A stretch of 64,000 bases of DNA from Odobenus rosmarus divergens (lineage: Eukaryota > Chordata > Mammalia > Carnivora > Odobenidae), in contig NW_004450661.1 of assembly GCF_000321225.1 (NCBI RefSeq), forward strand, positions 514,983 through 578,982, read 5' to 3'. Both the position numbers and the translations under genes were made by a program. Shown one piece after another: positions 20,925 to 33,659 of this stretch. Within the stretch, counting starts at the first letter, position 1, and every line of letters begins with the position of its first letter. The notes beneath the pieces were generated by a model. It ran no database searches. It was not told where the DNA came from and saw only the letters and a list, made by a program, of their open reading frames with translations.

Positions 20925-21563
20925 AAAAAGATGTAGAAGATACGAACAAAATGATCGCAGAAATGGAGATATATGTTAATTTTAAAAAATGAAATGATGC
21001 TTATGGTTATTCATAATAGAAGAAATGCAAAGTGCAACTACATTAAGATAGCTTTTTTTTAACCTAACAGATTAGCAAAGATCAAAAAGTTTACTCACAT
21101 ACTGTGTTGGCAATGCTCTCATGCCTTGCTGGTCAGAGTGTAACCCTATAGAACTGCTTGTAAGGGTGATTTGGCAGCATTTATCAAACTTAAAAACACA
21201 CACACACACACAAAAAAACTTCCATCTAACAGAATTTACTCAGAGCTTACCAAATACCTCAATACCTGAGGTGTTTTCTCAACTAAAAATAGTACTGTCT
21301 ACAGAGAAGTCAATTGAAGCTATCAACAATTCTAAATTTATCAAAATGTAGCTTTTAAGGAGACCACAATCAATCCTATGAAAAAAAATTGATTAGTAAG
21401 TCATATTTAAAATTTTATTCTTCAGAAAAATATCCATGTATTAGAGACTGACATAGCCAAAAACTAAAATATGTAAAGATATACCAAGAATAACTATTTA
21501 TTTATGTTATTTCTAATGATTATATAATCAATATGAAGAAATGTTATTTTACTTTAACATATG
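20925..21563. other. AT-rich unannotated sequence
   Basis: A short (AC)n lies near 21195-21210. No gene recognised. Confidence 0.3.
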
Positions 21564-21580
21564 TGATGTATGTCACTCTT

Positions 21581-21773
21581 TTTTTAAAAAAATTTTATTT
21601 ATTCATTTGAAAGAGAGACAGAGACAGAGAGAGAACTGGCAGGGAGGGGGAGAGAGAGAGAAGCAGTTTCCCCGCTGAGCAGGGAGTCCGATGCAGGACT
21701 CGATCCCAGGACCCCAAGATCAGGACCTGAGTCGAAGGCAGAGGCTTAACTGACTGAGCCACCCAGGCGCCCA
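21581..21773 (-). mobile_element. CAN-SINE
   Basis: Reverse copy ending TGAGCCACCCAGGCGCCC. The target-site duplication is 21564-21580 (TGATGTATGTCACTCTT) and 21774-21790 (TGATATATGTTACTCTT). Confidence 0.95.
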
Positions 21774-21790
21774 TGATATATGTTACTCTT

Positions 21791-22429
21791 ACTTTTTAGA
21801 AATGCTTCTAGTTTTGAAGGTAATTTTTGAGTGGGGTTAATTCATATGTTTATCTGTATAATAAACACATTTACAATCTAATAAATACATATTTCCAAAA
21901 GTTATAGAATCCTAAGTGCTTTCATACTTTCACTCTTCTGATTATGCACTTACCTCAGGGACAAGTCTTGCTTTCCAGGGACCAAGTGGTAGCCGATTTC
22001 TTTCTCAATATAGCAGAGAAAGCCTTCATCCCAGGGCCCCTGCCCAGTGGATGTATTGTTGGAAACAGTCTGGATTTAGGGACCTCCAGGAAAATAAGAG
22101 ACGCTAGTTTCAGGATCGTCCTAAATTTCAGAACTTGAACGCACAAAAACATATACATTTCAAGCAGGAAATAAACTAAAAAGAAGATGCAACTCAGACC
22201 CATCCTATCTGCCCTCTTGTTCTTGTATCTACCTGGTGTGCCAGAAGAATAATCCTCAACTCTTTTTCCAAATGAGACATCTTAGAAACTAGAGGGAGAG
22301 TACTTTCTTCATCAAGGGATTTCAGTAGCAAATGTAATTTTATGGAGAGACTCTAGATCTTCACTCTGAGAGTAAGTGCCCACTTCTTAAAATGTACATT
22401 CTGTAAGCACGCAGATTTTTGCAAAAATG
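21791..22429. other. unannotated sequence
   Basis: No gene or clear repeat was recognised. Confidence 0.3.
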
Positions 22430-22575
22430 AATATTTTTATGTTTATTGTTTTTGAATTTTAATTCCAGTGTAGTGAACCTACAGTGTTATATGAGTTTCA
22501 GGTGTACAATATAGCGATTCAACAGTTCCATATACTACTCAGTGCTCATCAAGATAAGTGCACTCTTAATCCCCT
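22430..22575 (-). mobile_element. L1 3'-end fragment
   Basis: The plus strand reads CAGTGTTATATGAGTTTCAG, GTGTACAATATAGCGATTCA and CTCAGTGCTCATCAAGATAAGTGC. In reverse complement this is the terminal 3'UTR of carnivoran L1. It is a short 5'-truncated piece. Confidence 0.75.
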
Positions 22576-23289
22576 TCACCTATAAATAGTCATCTGTAAA
22601 CTATAGAAATGTTTCTCGGTATCTCTAAATATGGTTTTTTAATCAAATATGGTTAGAAAATTGGTATCCATCCGCATCATAAACTTTTACGAAAATCCTT
22701 CTTTTTCTGTAGATGGACAAGGAAACAGACAAGATAGAACGTGTGGGATTGGCTCAAGTGAGGAGAGCTGGGACCTCTAAAATGATACCCAAAAGATACG
22801 TTTAAAATTTCTATGAAATTCGGAAATAATAGCTTTTTTAAAATGTTTGTAAAATTTAGCAGTGCATGTAAAAATGATGGACTTAACATTTTCAAATCTT
22901 TTTTATTTGGGATCTTTAACAGTGAGATTGCATTTTTAAACAGACTGTTTTTAGATTTTTTTCTCCATTGTGGCATATCCTGTCTGTCCATTTTTAACAG
23001 GCCTGCCCTCTCTGCAAACGTGTGGGTTTCGGAATCTGGACTTGATTGCATGTTAATAAATCACCAGAAAGGACAAGCATTTTCAAGAGCTAGTAGAGGG
23101 TCTAAAAGTTGATTCTTCCACTTTCTGAATAAAGTTGAGTTCCTTGTCTTCTCCAAAAAACGTGTAGACAGGGGGGAGGAGCAACAGTGGTTAGCAAAGC
23201 TTTAGGTCCTTGGGAAAACAATGGTCTCTCCACAGCGATCAGTGTTGTCTACAAGGCAGTCTCTCAGTAAGGAAAAATTAATACGAAGA
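22576..23289. other. unannotated sequence
   Basis: Overlapping ORFs on both strands at 22677-23112 show no domain. No gene recognised. Confidence 0.3.
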
Positions 23290-23450
23290 GCCAACTGCAC
23301 CAAATGATTTACAGACCTAATTTTACTAATTCCTATTGAAAGTACTCATTTTAAAAATGAGAAAATTTCAGCTTAGCTAATCTAAACTCTCAAGTGGCAG
23401 AGTCAGGAGGCAAAAGCAAATGCATGTGATCCCAGGACCTCCTTATTTTG
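23290..23450 (-). mobile_element. MIR relic
   Basis: ACTCATTTTAAAAATGAGAAAATTTCAGC, AAGTGGCAGAGTCAGGA and GCATGTGATCCCAGGACCTCC match the reversed MIR order. Confidence 0.6.
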
Positions 23451-23809
23451 TGACACATCCATCATTCAATTCTCAACTGCAATGATAATGGGGTGCAGTG
23501 GAAAAGGGGGAAAGAGCCTATACACTTGACAGCCTTCAGGAGATTCAGCTGCCCACCTTCACCAGCCGGTAATGTGAGCTCAGGGTTGAGGCTATGTCTG
23601 GATTATTCACCACTAGATACCACACACTTCATTCTGTACACGTGGCCTGTAGGGGCCAAGAATATTTACAGGGACTCAAGAATTTTGGTTAAATGTTGAA
23701 TTCATGAGTAAAATTTTAGTTGGTGAGGGGAATGGAGAGAAAGATTGAACCTGGATATTTTGACCCTATTGGCTAGTAATCAAGTTAATGTTTCCAGGGT
23801 TTTCTTTTC

Positions 23810-23843
23810 TCTGTCTCTCTCTCTCTCTCTTTTTTTTTTTTTT
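23810..23843. repeat. (CT)n followed by poly(T)
   Basis: Low-complexity CT run that ends in T14. Confidence 0.95.
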
Positions 23844-24304
23844 GCAATCATTCATATCCAATTCATCCATTTATTAAATAGATATTTATTTTTTGAGCTC
23901 GAGGCATTCAGGCTGTGTCAGGGAACATGTTCTTGTCCTCAGGAAGCTGACATTCGGGTAATTGAAGAATTTCACTCTCAATTTTGAGTCCTCACTGCTG
24001 CCTATGAAGTGGGTGAGGTGGGTGTTACGTGTTACCTGCTAGCTCTCTAAAATATTGCAAAAATGTCTAATCTGTGCAATTTCATTCGGCCAACTACATC
24101 AATGACAGAAATCATATACCCATCTGAACATTTATTTTTAAATTCCAGATTCCCTTCTGTTCTCGCCATAATGTGATAATTTAGTATTATTTTATCTATT
24201 TTTCTAACAGTAACACACACCCATAGAGACCCACACACCCCACCTCCCTACCCGATCTCCTCGCACACCACCACACCCCTCCCCGGTAGTCTTATCACTA
24301 AGGT
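23844..24304. other. unannotated sequence
   Basis: No gene recognised. A C-rich stretch lies at 24220-24290. Confidence 0.3.
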
Positions 24305-24505
24305 ATGTGTTATGTGCTTATCATGTCCTGCACACCTTGGCCTCACTTTATCTTATTTCAGATCTTGCTATCTTCAATTTACAGATGAGAAAATTGTGAT
24401 TCGAGAGATGATTTTACCCAAGATCACAGGGCTGGTTACTAGCTCCATTCATTTGCAGGTGCAAACCTGGCTCGGTCCTGTCTGTTTTCTCACTGTATCG
24501 TGGCT
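24305..24505 (-). mobile_element. MIR relic
   Basis: CTTCAATTTACAGATGAGAAAATTGTGATTC, ACCCAAGATCACAGGGCTGG and GTGCAAACCTGGCTCGGTCC follow the reversed MIR pattern. Confidence 0.7.
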
Positions 24506-24599
24506 CTAGTAGAATTTCCCTGACTCATTTCTCTTTGCTCTTAAGCCATCCTCCACAGCTCACCAAAGTCAGAGTTGCAAAACACAGGTTGGATCCTCT

Positions 24600-25110
24600 A
24601 GCTACTTTTACAAAGTATTAATGGACTGCTTTGGCTTTTAGGATAAAATGTGCAACCCAGTGTGGAAAACAGGCTCCTTCTGGACTGTCCCCAGACTCTT
24701 TTGCTGCGCTCTCCCAGACTGCATTGCCACCAAGCATTTATTCCCAGAACACAGCAGGATCTTTCATGGCTGGTGGTCCATATACTTCATCTCTGCCCTA
24801 CTCTCTTTCTTTCTGTAGCAAAACCTCAGTCTTCCTTTCATCCCCTCCCCAAAGGGTGCCTCCTTTAGGAAGCCTTCCCTGGCTTCAGAGAGACTTATTC
24901 CCTCCTCCTGGGATCCATGACACCCTGTAGTAATCAGAGTCACTTCTCACCTAGGCTTGTTTACTTGTTATCACCTTTGTTTACTTGTCTTCCCTCCTCT
25001 TTGCCCCACCCCCCACTATACTATGGAGCCAGGTTCTCCATCCCCTGTCTCCCCCGAGCATCGCACTGGGCCCGTCACCTAGTGCGGTTCAAAAATTCTC
25101 AACGAACAAG
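24600..25110 (+). mobile_element. L2 relic
   Basis: GGATAAAATGTGCAACCCAG, TTCCCAGAACACAGCAGGA, GTGCCTCCTTTAGGAAGCCTTCCCTGGCTTC and the C-rich end are in LINE-2 order. A 99-codon ORF here is chance. Confidence 0.7.
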
Positions 25111-25199
25111 AAATGACTGCCTTCTCCTTCCTGTGCCTTCCCTCACAAGCGCAAAGCCAACAAGGCAGGAAGAGAAACCGAGCTGAAGCCTGGCCACAA

Positions 25200-25478
25200 G
25201 GGCTCCGTGCAACTTGAAACTCCAAGGTGGCAGCCACAGCCAGCCCATTGTGATATTACCCAGTACAAATGTCATTTTTAGATTGTCTTGATGGGACCTG
25301 ATAATGCAATAATTTGATGAACTGATTTTTTAATGTAAAACAGTCTAACTATGAATAGGCCACTCTCAGAGATTAAACAAAAATAAGAGTGTGTGCATAA
25401 TCAGTGTGTAAATGCAAGCAGGGTATTAAGCATTCCTTTTATTCTTTAAGAGCTGAAATAAGGAGAGCTCTCCTCCCC
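25200..25478. other. AT-rich non-coding block, conserved-looking
   Basis: CCATTGTGATATTACCCAGT, CTGATAATGCAATAATTTGATG and GTGTGCATAATCAGTGTG are AT-rich with low repeat content. The text is typical of developmental enhancers. This is an impression, not an alignment. Confidence 0.3.
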
Positions 25479-25570
25479 AAAGCAATCTGTCTCTCCCTCT
25501 CCCTCTCTCTCTCTCTCTCTAAAGCAATCTGTCTCTCCCTCTCCCTCTCCCTCTCTCTCTCTTTCTTTCT
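25479..25570. repeat. 42-bp tandem duplication within a (CT)n tract
   Basis: AAAGCAATCTGTCTCTCCCT plus the CT run that follows (25479-25520) is repeated from 25521. The CT tract then ends in TTTCTTTCTCT. Confidence 0.93.
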
Positions 25571-25960
25571 CTAATAAGCTTTGAGCAATTTGGAGGAAAG
25601 GTGTGATATTGCTCTCGCAGATAAATAATAACCCAAAAAATCACAATGTTGGTGTGATTAGACCTCACTGACTAAAGGGAATTAAAGGTAGATTCTTTTT
25701 TATTAGTTTACTGATCCTGGGCACCCGACTCCTCATAACTGCTCACTATATCATGCTAGTTAATCATTCTTGTCGTTATTTTAATGTCTTATTAGAGGGC
25801 TTCATTCATCTGGTTTTTAATCTGTTTCATTGGAAGCAGTTTTAATCTCATTTCAGCAGCGCTGATAAGCCTGTTAGTTTGCACAAATTGGTTTTGGTGA
25901 CAATGTGTAGATAGCAATAATGTGTGATTTCCAAATGGAAAAGAGAAATCTATACTGGCC
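25571..25960. other. AT-rich non-coding block with homeodomain-like motifs
   Basis: Several TAAT/ATTA cores occur (GCTAGTTAATCATTC, GTTTTTAATCTGTTTC, GTTTTAATCTCATTTCAGC) with GCTGATAAGCCTG. No repeat was recognised. It is a candidate enhancer or conserved element, not shown. Confidence 0.35.
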
Positions 25961-27640
25961 CAAAAAGGCAGTGGGTGAGAGCAAAGGAGCTGGGGACAGG
26001 TGAAAACGGTGGTCTCAGTTTCCTAAAGGATAAATGGAGAAGATAGGAAAATAGGGTGGGAGCAAGAGAGGAAATGAAACCATTAACTCAGGTGAGTTGT
26101 TTCAAGCCCCTGGCCAGCCCCACGAGGCAGGAACGCTAACGGCGATGCCCCCGTCCCACCACTAGATGGCCTAATTGAATCAACACTATCCCAAGGCAGC
26201 GTGGGAAGGAGACAAGTGTGTTTAGGGGTAGAGGACTCACATCGTGTGCTCTGCTCCCGACACCGGGGTACCCGATTCTCAGAATCCACTGAGTCTGTTC
26301 CCAATACAACCAGAAATCTTCCTTCGCAGACCTTCTCGGAATTTCCCTCCTGCTCTAGAGTACTTAATGTCAGGCTGTCTTTGTGCCATCTATCCAGCTA
26401 ATGGAGCAGCATTGATCACTTCCAACGGCCTTAGATTGGCCTGACTCTGGGCTTCTTGGAATAAAGGAGACAATAAGCCCATCAGGCTCAGTGACTCAAA
26501 ATTGCATTAAGTGTAGATGTTAAAGTAAATACAGTTTCCGTAGGTTCCCGGTTTTAGTCTCATGGGGGAAGGGGGAGAATCAATAACCTGCTGATCTGAG
26601 CAGCAAAGCTGGGGATGAATATACGACTTAAGAAAGCAGCCTCTTGAAATTCCTGACTCCTGCACTTCTTAGGGTCCTGGTATTAAAGCCGGGAAATGAG
26701 ACTTGTCTTTTATAGCTTCGGCCCCTTTCTTGGGAGCGTTGTTCTAGGGGCGGCTGTCTGGAAATATTTAAAACTGAAATCACTCTTCTAATGGACTAAA
26801 CTCCATCTGAAGTATAACTTCACACACAAAAATAATAGCAATAAGGAAAAGAAGCATTTCAAGAGAAATGTTGTCTCATAATAGGCTTTAAAATCATTTG
26901 TCTCAGAGGCCAACAAATACCCGCCGAATAGAGGCAGTCAGTTGTCTGGTGGTGTTTGGGGTGGGAGGGTGCTAATAATATTCCAAATTCCCCAACTGCC
27001 AAAACACTTTGCAGTTCCATTTTCAGCCCCTCTGCTTCTCTAGGAACATTCGTTTGGTGTTTGTCTGCTTCTTTCTCACAACTCCAAATGTTGATATAAA
27101 GTCTGCTGGTGAAATTCTGAGACTGTTTTTTTTTTTTTTTAGACGCCTAAGAGGCCACACTTCCCCCAAACCTACCTGAAATACGAACTCCCCTGTATTT
27201 TAGAATCGAAACTCTCCACCAGACAGACATTTCAGGCCATCTAAGCTAAAAAGTTCTTACAATCCTTCTTTATCCGGCATTCTGGTTTTCCTGGTTTAAA
27301 AACATATCCATCTTGTAACTACTCTGTGGAGCAGAGTTGAGGATGAAGTTTAATGCCTCACTTCTGATCTGAGCCTCCAGGGTAGAAATGGAATCCCAAG
27401 CCCACAGTACAAAGAAACCAATTTCCCGCAACTGCCTTTCGCAGGCATGGGAGAGAGCTGAGCTTCGCTCTCAAATGAAGTTGCCTGATAGCCATCATTG
27501 CCAGCAATGATGTAAAGAGCCCCCAAGACCAGCCAGCACTGGTTTACATGTCTAGTCAACCCTGAGTTGTTCTTCCATATGGAAAAGATGGCGTAGGGCA
27601 ATTGGGTACTTGCCTAGGACCGTAGAAGGTTAGTCTCCAT
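25961..27640. other. repeat-poor unannotated sequence
   Basis: It includes a partial CTCF-like core CCACTAGATGGC at 26159-26170 and a poly(T) at 27127-27140. A 9-bp inverted repeat (CATCATTGC/GCAATGATG) sits at 27493-27512. No gene recognised. Confidence 0.35.
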
Positions 27641-27666
27641 AATTACCCCATCCCAATGGGGTAATT
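27641..27666. repeat. perfect 10-bp inverted repeat
   Basis: AATTACCCCA, loop TCCCAA, TGGGGTAATT. It can form a small hairpin. Function unknown. Confidence 0.9.
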
Positions 27667-29031
27667 CATTGTGCACATCCTGCCAGAGGATGGTCTTTTG
27701 AAATCAGATTTGGTGGGAACAATCCAGGACCTAATACCACCATGAGGTAACCAAAGAGAGCCGTGGAGCCTGATGTCAGGGTTAGGTGTTCGGGAAGCTC
27801 CTGTGGAGATCTAACGTATTCATGTATGTCTTTGTCTCTCCTCTAAGCCACGCCGCTGTCTCTGGAACAAAATGCACTTCGCACCAGTGAGGTCCCCCTT
27901 ACAGCCAGTATGCACCATCTGTATTTGATTTTGTTGCCTTGTGTTTTTGGAGATGAACTCAAGGCCTTTCGGTGACCATCCACTCCTCCCCACCAACTCC
28001 CACTGTGACATCCTGCTCCTGCAGGTCAGGGTATGGGTCTTTGATTTATGTCTGGCTTCCAAATTGCCAAGGATGCACGGCTAAGTGCTCACATAGCATT
28101 GAGAGCCTTTTGACGATCCGTGCCCACAGCTCTGATGCAGGGCCAAGCCTCTTTAGGTGGGCAGAAGGACACCATACCAGGTAGAGGAAGGACATCGTTC
28201 CTATACTTTTTCATGTCCTTACACCGATAACCAGAAAACCGCGTGCGTGAGGACGCATATGTGCGCAAAGTCCCGGGTGCATGGGAGTCAGATCTGTTAA
28301 TAGCCCGATCCAAGTTAGCAAGGGCTGTTGGGAAACAGGAGCCAGAAAAAGCAGACACATGACAAATGGTCCATCTGTCTCGGCCTAGAATCCAAATATT
28401 ACAGACCTGATGTCAGGAACGCAGATGTAACTGCCGGCTGGGGTTCCTGCCAAACTTCTTCAAAACTTTCCCCGGTGCAGCTGACACCTAGTTGAAAGTT
28501 TCTCCCTCCTTCCACCGACTGAGATAATGTCGGGTTTCTCTGGCTGGTGTGGAGAGGGAGAATAAAAATAAAAGTAAGCTGTGTTCCAGGGCACTCACAG
28601 AAGAGTGTCTGTGTGCGCCTTTCCCCATGGAATCACAAACATCTCTCCCACTCCAGGTAGTACCTGCTGACTCTCTCAACCCTTCCAGTGATAGTTGCTG
28701 CTGAGACCACAGACACCAGAGACCAAGGTGTCTGGGAAGAGGCCTCAGACCTCCCATCACCTCTGAGGCTAAAGCTGGCTTCGTGCTCAAGAATTTCCTG
28801 GTGTCTCTTGGCGCTGGTGACATCCAGTAAAGCCAGTGTTTCTGCTTTACCCCTTCTTTTATAGCAAACTTCAGTTTGGGTTTATCGTCGGGTGTGGGTC
28901 CTGAAGGATGGATGTCCAAACTCCCTCTTCCTTCCTCTGCTGCGTGTCTTTGGCCAAGCTCATTCCCCTCAATCTTCTCTTCCCTAGGACGCGTGCTTTC
29001 TCCACACAGCCTAGGGATCGCAAACAAGTAG
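27667..29031. other. repeat-poor unannotated sequence
   Basis: The longest ORF (28488-29027, minus, 179 codons) has no recognisable domain or repeat and is not called as a gene. Confidence 0.35.
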
Positions 29032-29047
29032 CCACTAGGGGGCAGTG
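29032..29047 (+). promoter_or_regulatory. strong CTCF-like motif
   Basis: CCACTAGGGGGCAGTG matches the CTCF core CCASYAGRKGGCRS at every position. It lies in unique sequence rather than in a SINE. CTCF sites of this type anchor chromatin loops or insulate; direction is plus strand. Confidence 0.6.
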
Positions 29048-29865
29048 ACGAGGTCTCCCCAGGTGCCCAGCTTTAGTGTAAAACAGCAGGGACTCAATTT
29101 GGGACCTCCCCCAGCCTCTGAACACATACACAGACAGACACCCACATCTCCACATCCCAGGGCTTAGGATACTTAGAGGCATTTTCTTTTTTCATTTCCA
29201 TTTGATAACATCTGTGAAGTCAGATTAAATATTTGGGGAGAACTATGTAACCCAGTTACAACTGAGGCCAAGTCACAGCCCACTCTACAAAGAGAGTCAC
29301 ATTCAAAGAAACCCAATCTCCCCAGGTTTTTAGAGAATTTTAACACTTACTAGTGTCTCTCAACAAAAATGTCAAAGGAACTCAATTCATAGTTCCCACC
29401 AAAGACCTTCAGTTTATCTTTCCCCATTCCTCTGATTCTCAATATCCGCTCACATACCCCGCGGATCTGCATCCTTCCCCCAAAGAGTCCCATGGCCATT
29501 AGTGAGTTCTTGGCTTTCCTTCTCCCCCTCGTATCCACCCATCTCTGTTCTTTCATCCTTGCCATGAGTGAATCTCTGCTCATTTGGTATGCAACATGCC
29601 CATCCTTGCTTCTCTTTTCTGCCTCTCACGGCCCCTTGTTGGAATTCTGCATCACCAAGTCCAAGTACTGAACCTCAGGGAGATTCAGTAATTTGCCTCT
29701 CAAACTAGATAGAATTCTTCATAGAGACTGGGAGACAGGAGAGAAGCTGAACATGACAGACTGTGTTCCCGAAGTGTTTGGGGCTGAAGGCAGGGGGGAC
29801 TTGACTTATTAATGTGACTCTCACATTAATACTTTTTGTCTCCAGTACACAAAGATCAAGGTTGA
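29048..29865. other. unannotated sequence
   Basis: No gene or clear repeat was recognised. Confidence 0.3.
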
Positions 29866-30058
29866 TTTTTTTTAAAGATGTTTTTATTTATTTATTTGAG
29901 ATAGAGAGAGAGCATGAGTGGGGGGAGGGGCAGAAGGAGAGGGACAAGCAGACTCCTGGCTGAGCCAGAAGCCTGACGCTGGGCTCAATCCTGGGACTCC
30001 GATATCATGACCTGAGCCGAAGGCAGATGCTTAACCAGCTGAGCCACCCAGGCGCCCC
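29866..30058 (-). mobile_element. CAN-SINE, diverged
   Basis: Reverse copy ending GAGCCACCCAGGCGCCCC. The body carries several substitutions. Target-site duplications are not convincing. Confidence 0.92.
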
Positions 30059-31059
30059 TAAAAGGACTTTTAATCACACACGTCTTCCTGTGGATTCTAA
30101 CCCATTTGAGAACTAGGCATTACAGGCTTAGGGAAATCCAAATACAAATTTATCTGTCGGCAAACCTGGATTGCAGGACCTCAGATATGTGGTTGTCGAG
30201 ATCAGGCTTCATACTACTTTCTGTCACACTTAGCCCCCAGGACTCAGATGAGAGATATGGGGTCTGAAGAGTGGACTTTATTCTGTCAGCCTCCAGGAAG
30301 AGCCTGGTCTGCCACACACCGTACTGAACCCAGAGGGTTTGAGCGCCCAAGGGACAGATGGACATCTAGACTTTCTCACAGGAGATCAGGGTCAGAAGGA
30401 AAGGCAGGGAGTAGGCTTGGCAGGGGTGGAACCATGCCTGTTCTCTGCCCTTCACCTGGTCTCCCCAATCAGGTGGCACCCTATTCTCATCTGCCAAGGC
30501 AAGGAGAAGGGTGCAAAACCCCCTCCCAGTACTAAGAAGGCTCAAAAAATCCTGCTACTTGCTAAGCCAAGACATAAATACAGAAATAGGAAGAAAATAA
30601 TCTGCCATAATTAATACGCCATAGTTTCTGCCCACCAAAGGCTCATTCCAGACATCCATTTTCTAAAGAGTTCATTGTCTCTCCTTATGAAAAAAAGACT
30701 TTGTGTGCCTTTTTATATAAAGTAGTAGAAAGAAAAATAGAGTAGAAACGAGTCAGAAAACAGTGTTCTAATTTTGACTCTGCCACAGTCTGGCTCTCAT
30801 GTTGGGGTTTGTCTGCAAAATTCTGTCTCTCACATACCCAGCAGCCCACTGGCTGGGCAGCCCCTCCGTCCCTGCATCCAGCCTGACTGCCAAGAGCCCA
30901 CCTGGGTTCAGCAGCCCAAGCTCTCACCTGTAAGAAAAAGAGGACACTTCCTTTATAGCAGTTTTATATGAAGAGGAACAAGCACAAGCACAAGGCGGCA
31001 GAAGATGAGGAAGGGGAAGAGGAGGAGTGCTATAATCTGAGAGTTGACAGTAGTAAAGT
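30059..31059. other. unannotated sequence
   Basis: No gene or clear repeat was recognised. Confidence 0.3.
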
Positions 31060-31305
31060 GGCTAACAGTGTAGAGAGCAGTAAGAGAGCACCCTGACTGC
31101 CTCGTTCCCATCTTGGCCCCAACGCTCAACAGCTGAGTCCCCTGTGGCCTGCCACTTAACCTCTCAATTTCTTCATCTATAAAATAAGTGATCTTTGGTG
31201 TAAGCCTTATAGTGTTGTTTTGGGAATTAAATGAGTTAGTGTAAAACACTTGGAACAGTATCTGGCACATCGCGAGTGACATGAAGCGTTTGCCAGTATT
31301 ATTAT
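31060..31305 (+). mobile_element. MIR relic
   Basis: GCCACTTAACCTCTCAATTTCTTCATC, ATTAAATGAGTTAGTGTAAAACACTTGGAACAG and CTGGCACATCGCGAGTGACA are clear MIR core and tail. Confidence 0.85.
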
Positions 31306-32429
31306 GGTTTAGTAAATTCCAGTATAGAAGCAAACAGAACATTATAACCTCATCACAATAATTTTATGAACCTTTCTAATAACATGGAAATGCTTATGCT
31401 TAATTGTTAGATTTAAGAGTTAGAACTAAAATGTTTATGTTATGTGCCATTTTGAACCATGTTTAAAGATTACAGAAAATGCGTAGAATGACAACAAAAA
31501 TGCTAATTGGCTATCTTTGGTAGTCAGATTATGAAAGATTTTAATTTTTCCATGCATAAATTTTCTACAATAGCCTGTATTCATTTTAAAGAAAAATGTC
31601 TATTTTAATTTTTTAAATAATTCTGGTGTCTCGGGTGGATGTTACCAGGCAAAGCATCTCTAACAAAATGTTGCTTTTCCAGTCTGGATACTCCACACAT
31701 TATACTGACAATAAATTCTATTTTTGATGGAAGAAAAACATTCTTTTGTCAGCAATAAATTACTCTATCCTTACCCCACCCCACAAAAGTTATAAATGCT
31801 TCTCTCCTTGGTAGGTGTTTCTCCTGGGGCTGCATTCCACAACTCCATGGTAGGTATCTAGTTCTGCTATTCCTCTGAGGGTCCATCCATCCTGAAGACA
31901 GTTGTTGCTTGAAGCAAAAAGCTTTGTCAACCCCACCTGCTTCCATTGCCCAGTCCCGCATATCATATTTACCAAAGTATTAAGTATTTGATGACAGAAT
32001 GAGCTAAAGGCCAAAAAATGACAGCTAAGCCTTCACCTGGTCTATTGCTGGTCCATTCCCCCCAAGGAGTTGGAATTTATTTCAGCATTTATGAGTTTCC
32101 ATTTCTGTAAGTCAGAAGAGCTTCTCTGCTGAGTGTGTCACAGGACTCGATCTATTAACTTCTGCATCCAACCCAGGACAAATACCTGGACAAGTGTTGT
32201 CATCAGAAGTCTAGGTGATGACAACATCAGGATCTCACATACACTCAGAGCCCAGTACCACAGCTGCAGGCCACTTGCACATGAGCTCTGCTTTGCCTTG
32301 CCTTTCTTGTTCCCCCATTTCTTGTTTTTTTTTACTCCCTCTGGACTCATCAAAGTCACAGAATATTAGAGCTGGAAAAGAGTTGAGCCCTGTTCAACAT
32401 CACATAGCTGACATAGCTGGGTAGAGATA
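31306..32429. other. unannotated sequence
   Basis: AT-rich at 31330-31760. No gene recognised. Confidence 0.3.
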
Positions 32430-32640
32430 GTAGTAGGAGTAGTAGTTGTAACAGCTGTAAACACAGACAGCATGCACTATGGACCGGGTACTGTTCTAAG
32501 GTTTTAAATATAGTAACTCATTTAATCTGCACAACAACCTTGTAAGATAAATATTATTATCATTTCTTGGCTAAGGAAACCGTAACCCAGAGAGGTTAAG
32601 TCACCGACAGGGTTCAGAACAAGTCTCCCCCAAATATGCC
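32430..32640 (-). mobile_element. MIR relic
   Basis: CTGTTCTAAGGTTTTAAATA, AACTCATTTAATCTGCACAACAACC and CCCAGAGAGGTTAAGTCACC are MIR in reverse. Confidence 0.85.
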
Positions 32641-33659
32641 ACTTGGCACATTGATTATTTTGAGCTGAAGTCAATCAAGTCCCAAAAGACTCAGGAAGAG
32701 TTTTTCCCTCCTGCTTAACGGTCTAAAAGATTTAGCTAGAGGACCTGCTCCCAAAAGAGAGTTATCACCAGAAGTAACCACAAAAAATATGGGCTAGGTG
32801 TGGTAAGCTGGGGGACATCAAATTCCTTGGTGTGTCCCATCGTCCCTACTGGCGTGGCAAACACTTGTTTACCAAACATTTGTTCTTCCCAACTTCCTGT
32901 GAATTGTCTGCCTCCCTTTTGAAGTCTCAGACCCCTAACCCCTTCTCTTTAGCTAAGAATGACATTTAAACCTCAATTGCCCGACTGCCTGTGGGCCTTA
33001 TATTCTTATGGGGCCCCCATATGTACATAATTAAATTTGTTTTTCTCATATTAATTTGTCTTATGTTAATTTGATTATTGGACCAGCTAAAGAACCAGGA
33101 AGAATAAAGGAAAATTTTTCTTCTCCAACACAATGTTTCCAAGGTCAACACAGAGTCAGAACTCAAGCCCACTCAGGTGAGGCCAGGACCCTTGGTCTCT
33201 TAATTCACCACTCAGTGTTCTTTCCAAAACACCAAGTTGTTGCTTGGAACTCAAAAGCTAATATCAGCAGCCAACACCCTTGGAATCTTCCACTCGAGTC
33301 TGTTGGGCCAGACAAAAACTAAACAAATTCATCACAGAGGTATAAAAAAGAATCCATTTGACTTTATCTTAATAACATTTTCTGACCCTCTGTTCTGTGT
33401 GCTAGGTGCTGGGGGAAAGTCAGAAATGAATAAAAATAGGGGCACTGCTTTGATGCAACTTACCTTGTAATAGAGAAAGCTGGAAGAACGTAACCACAAT
33501 GAAACAAAGGTTCCAGGCCCTCCCACCAAACTCTCCTTCAGCAACACCAACTCACAAGGGTAGGGCCCTCAGGTGAGGCTGTAATTAGCAAAAGGGAGGG
33601 GAAGCGAATTCACCTTGGTCAAAAAATCTCATCAGGGCTTACAAGAATGCCAGGAGGAA
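32641..33659. other. unannotated sequence
   Basis: A short stretch near 33390-33430 (CTGTGTGCTAGGTGCTGGGG) resembles an old SINE-like relic. No gene recognised. Confidence 0.3.

Noticed and set aside
24631..24930. 99-codon ORF
   Set aside because: It falls in an L2 relic and has no relation to LINE-2 proteins in that frame.
28488..29027. 179-codon minus-strand ORF
   Set aside because: No recognisable domain, no splice or promoter context, and a chance ORF of this length is expected in 64 kb.
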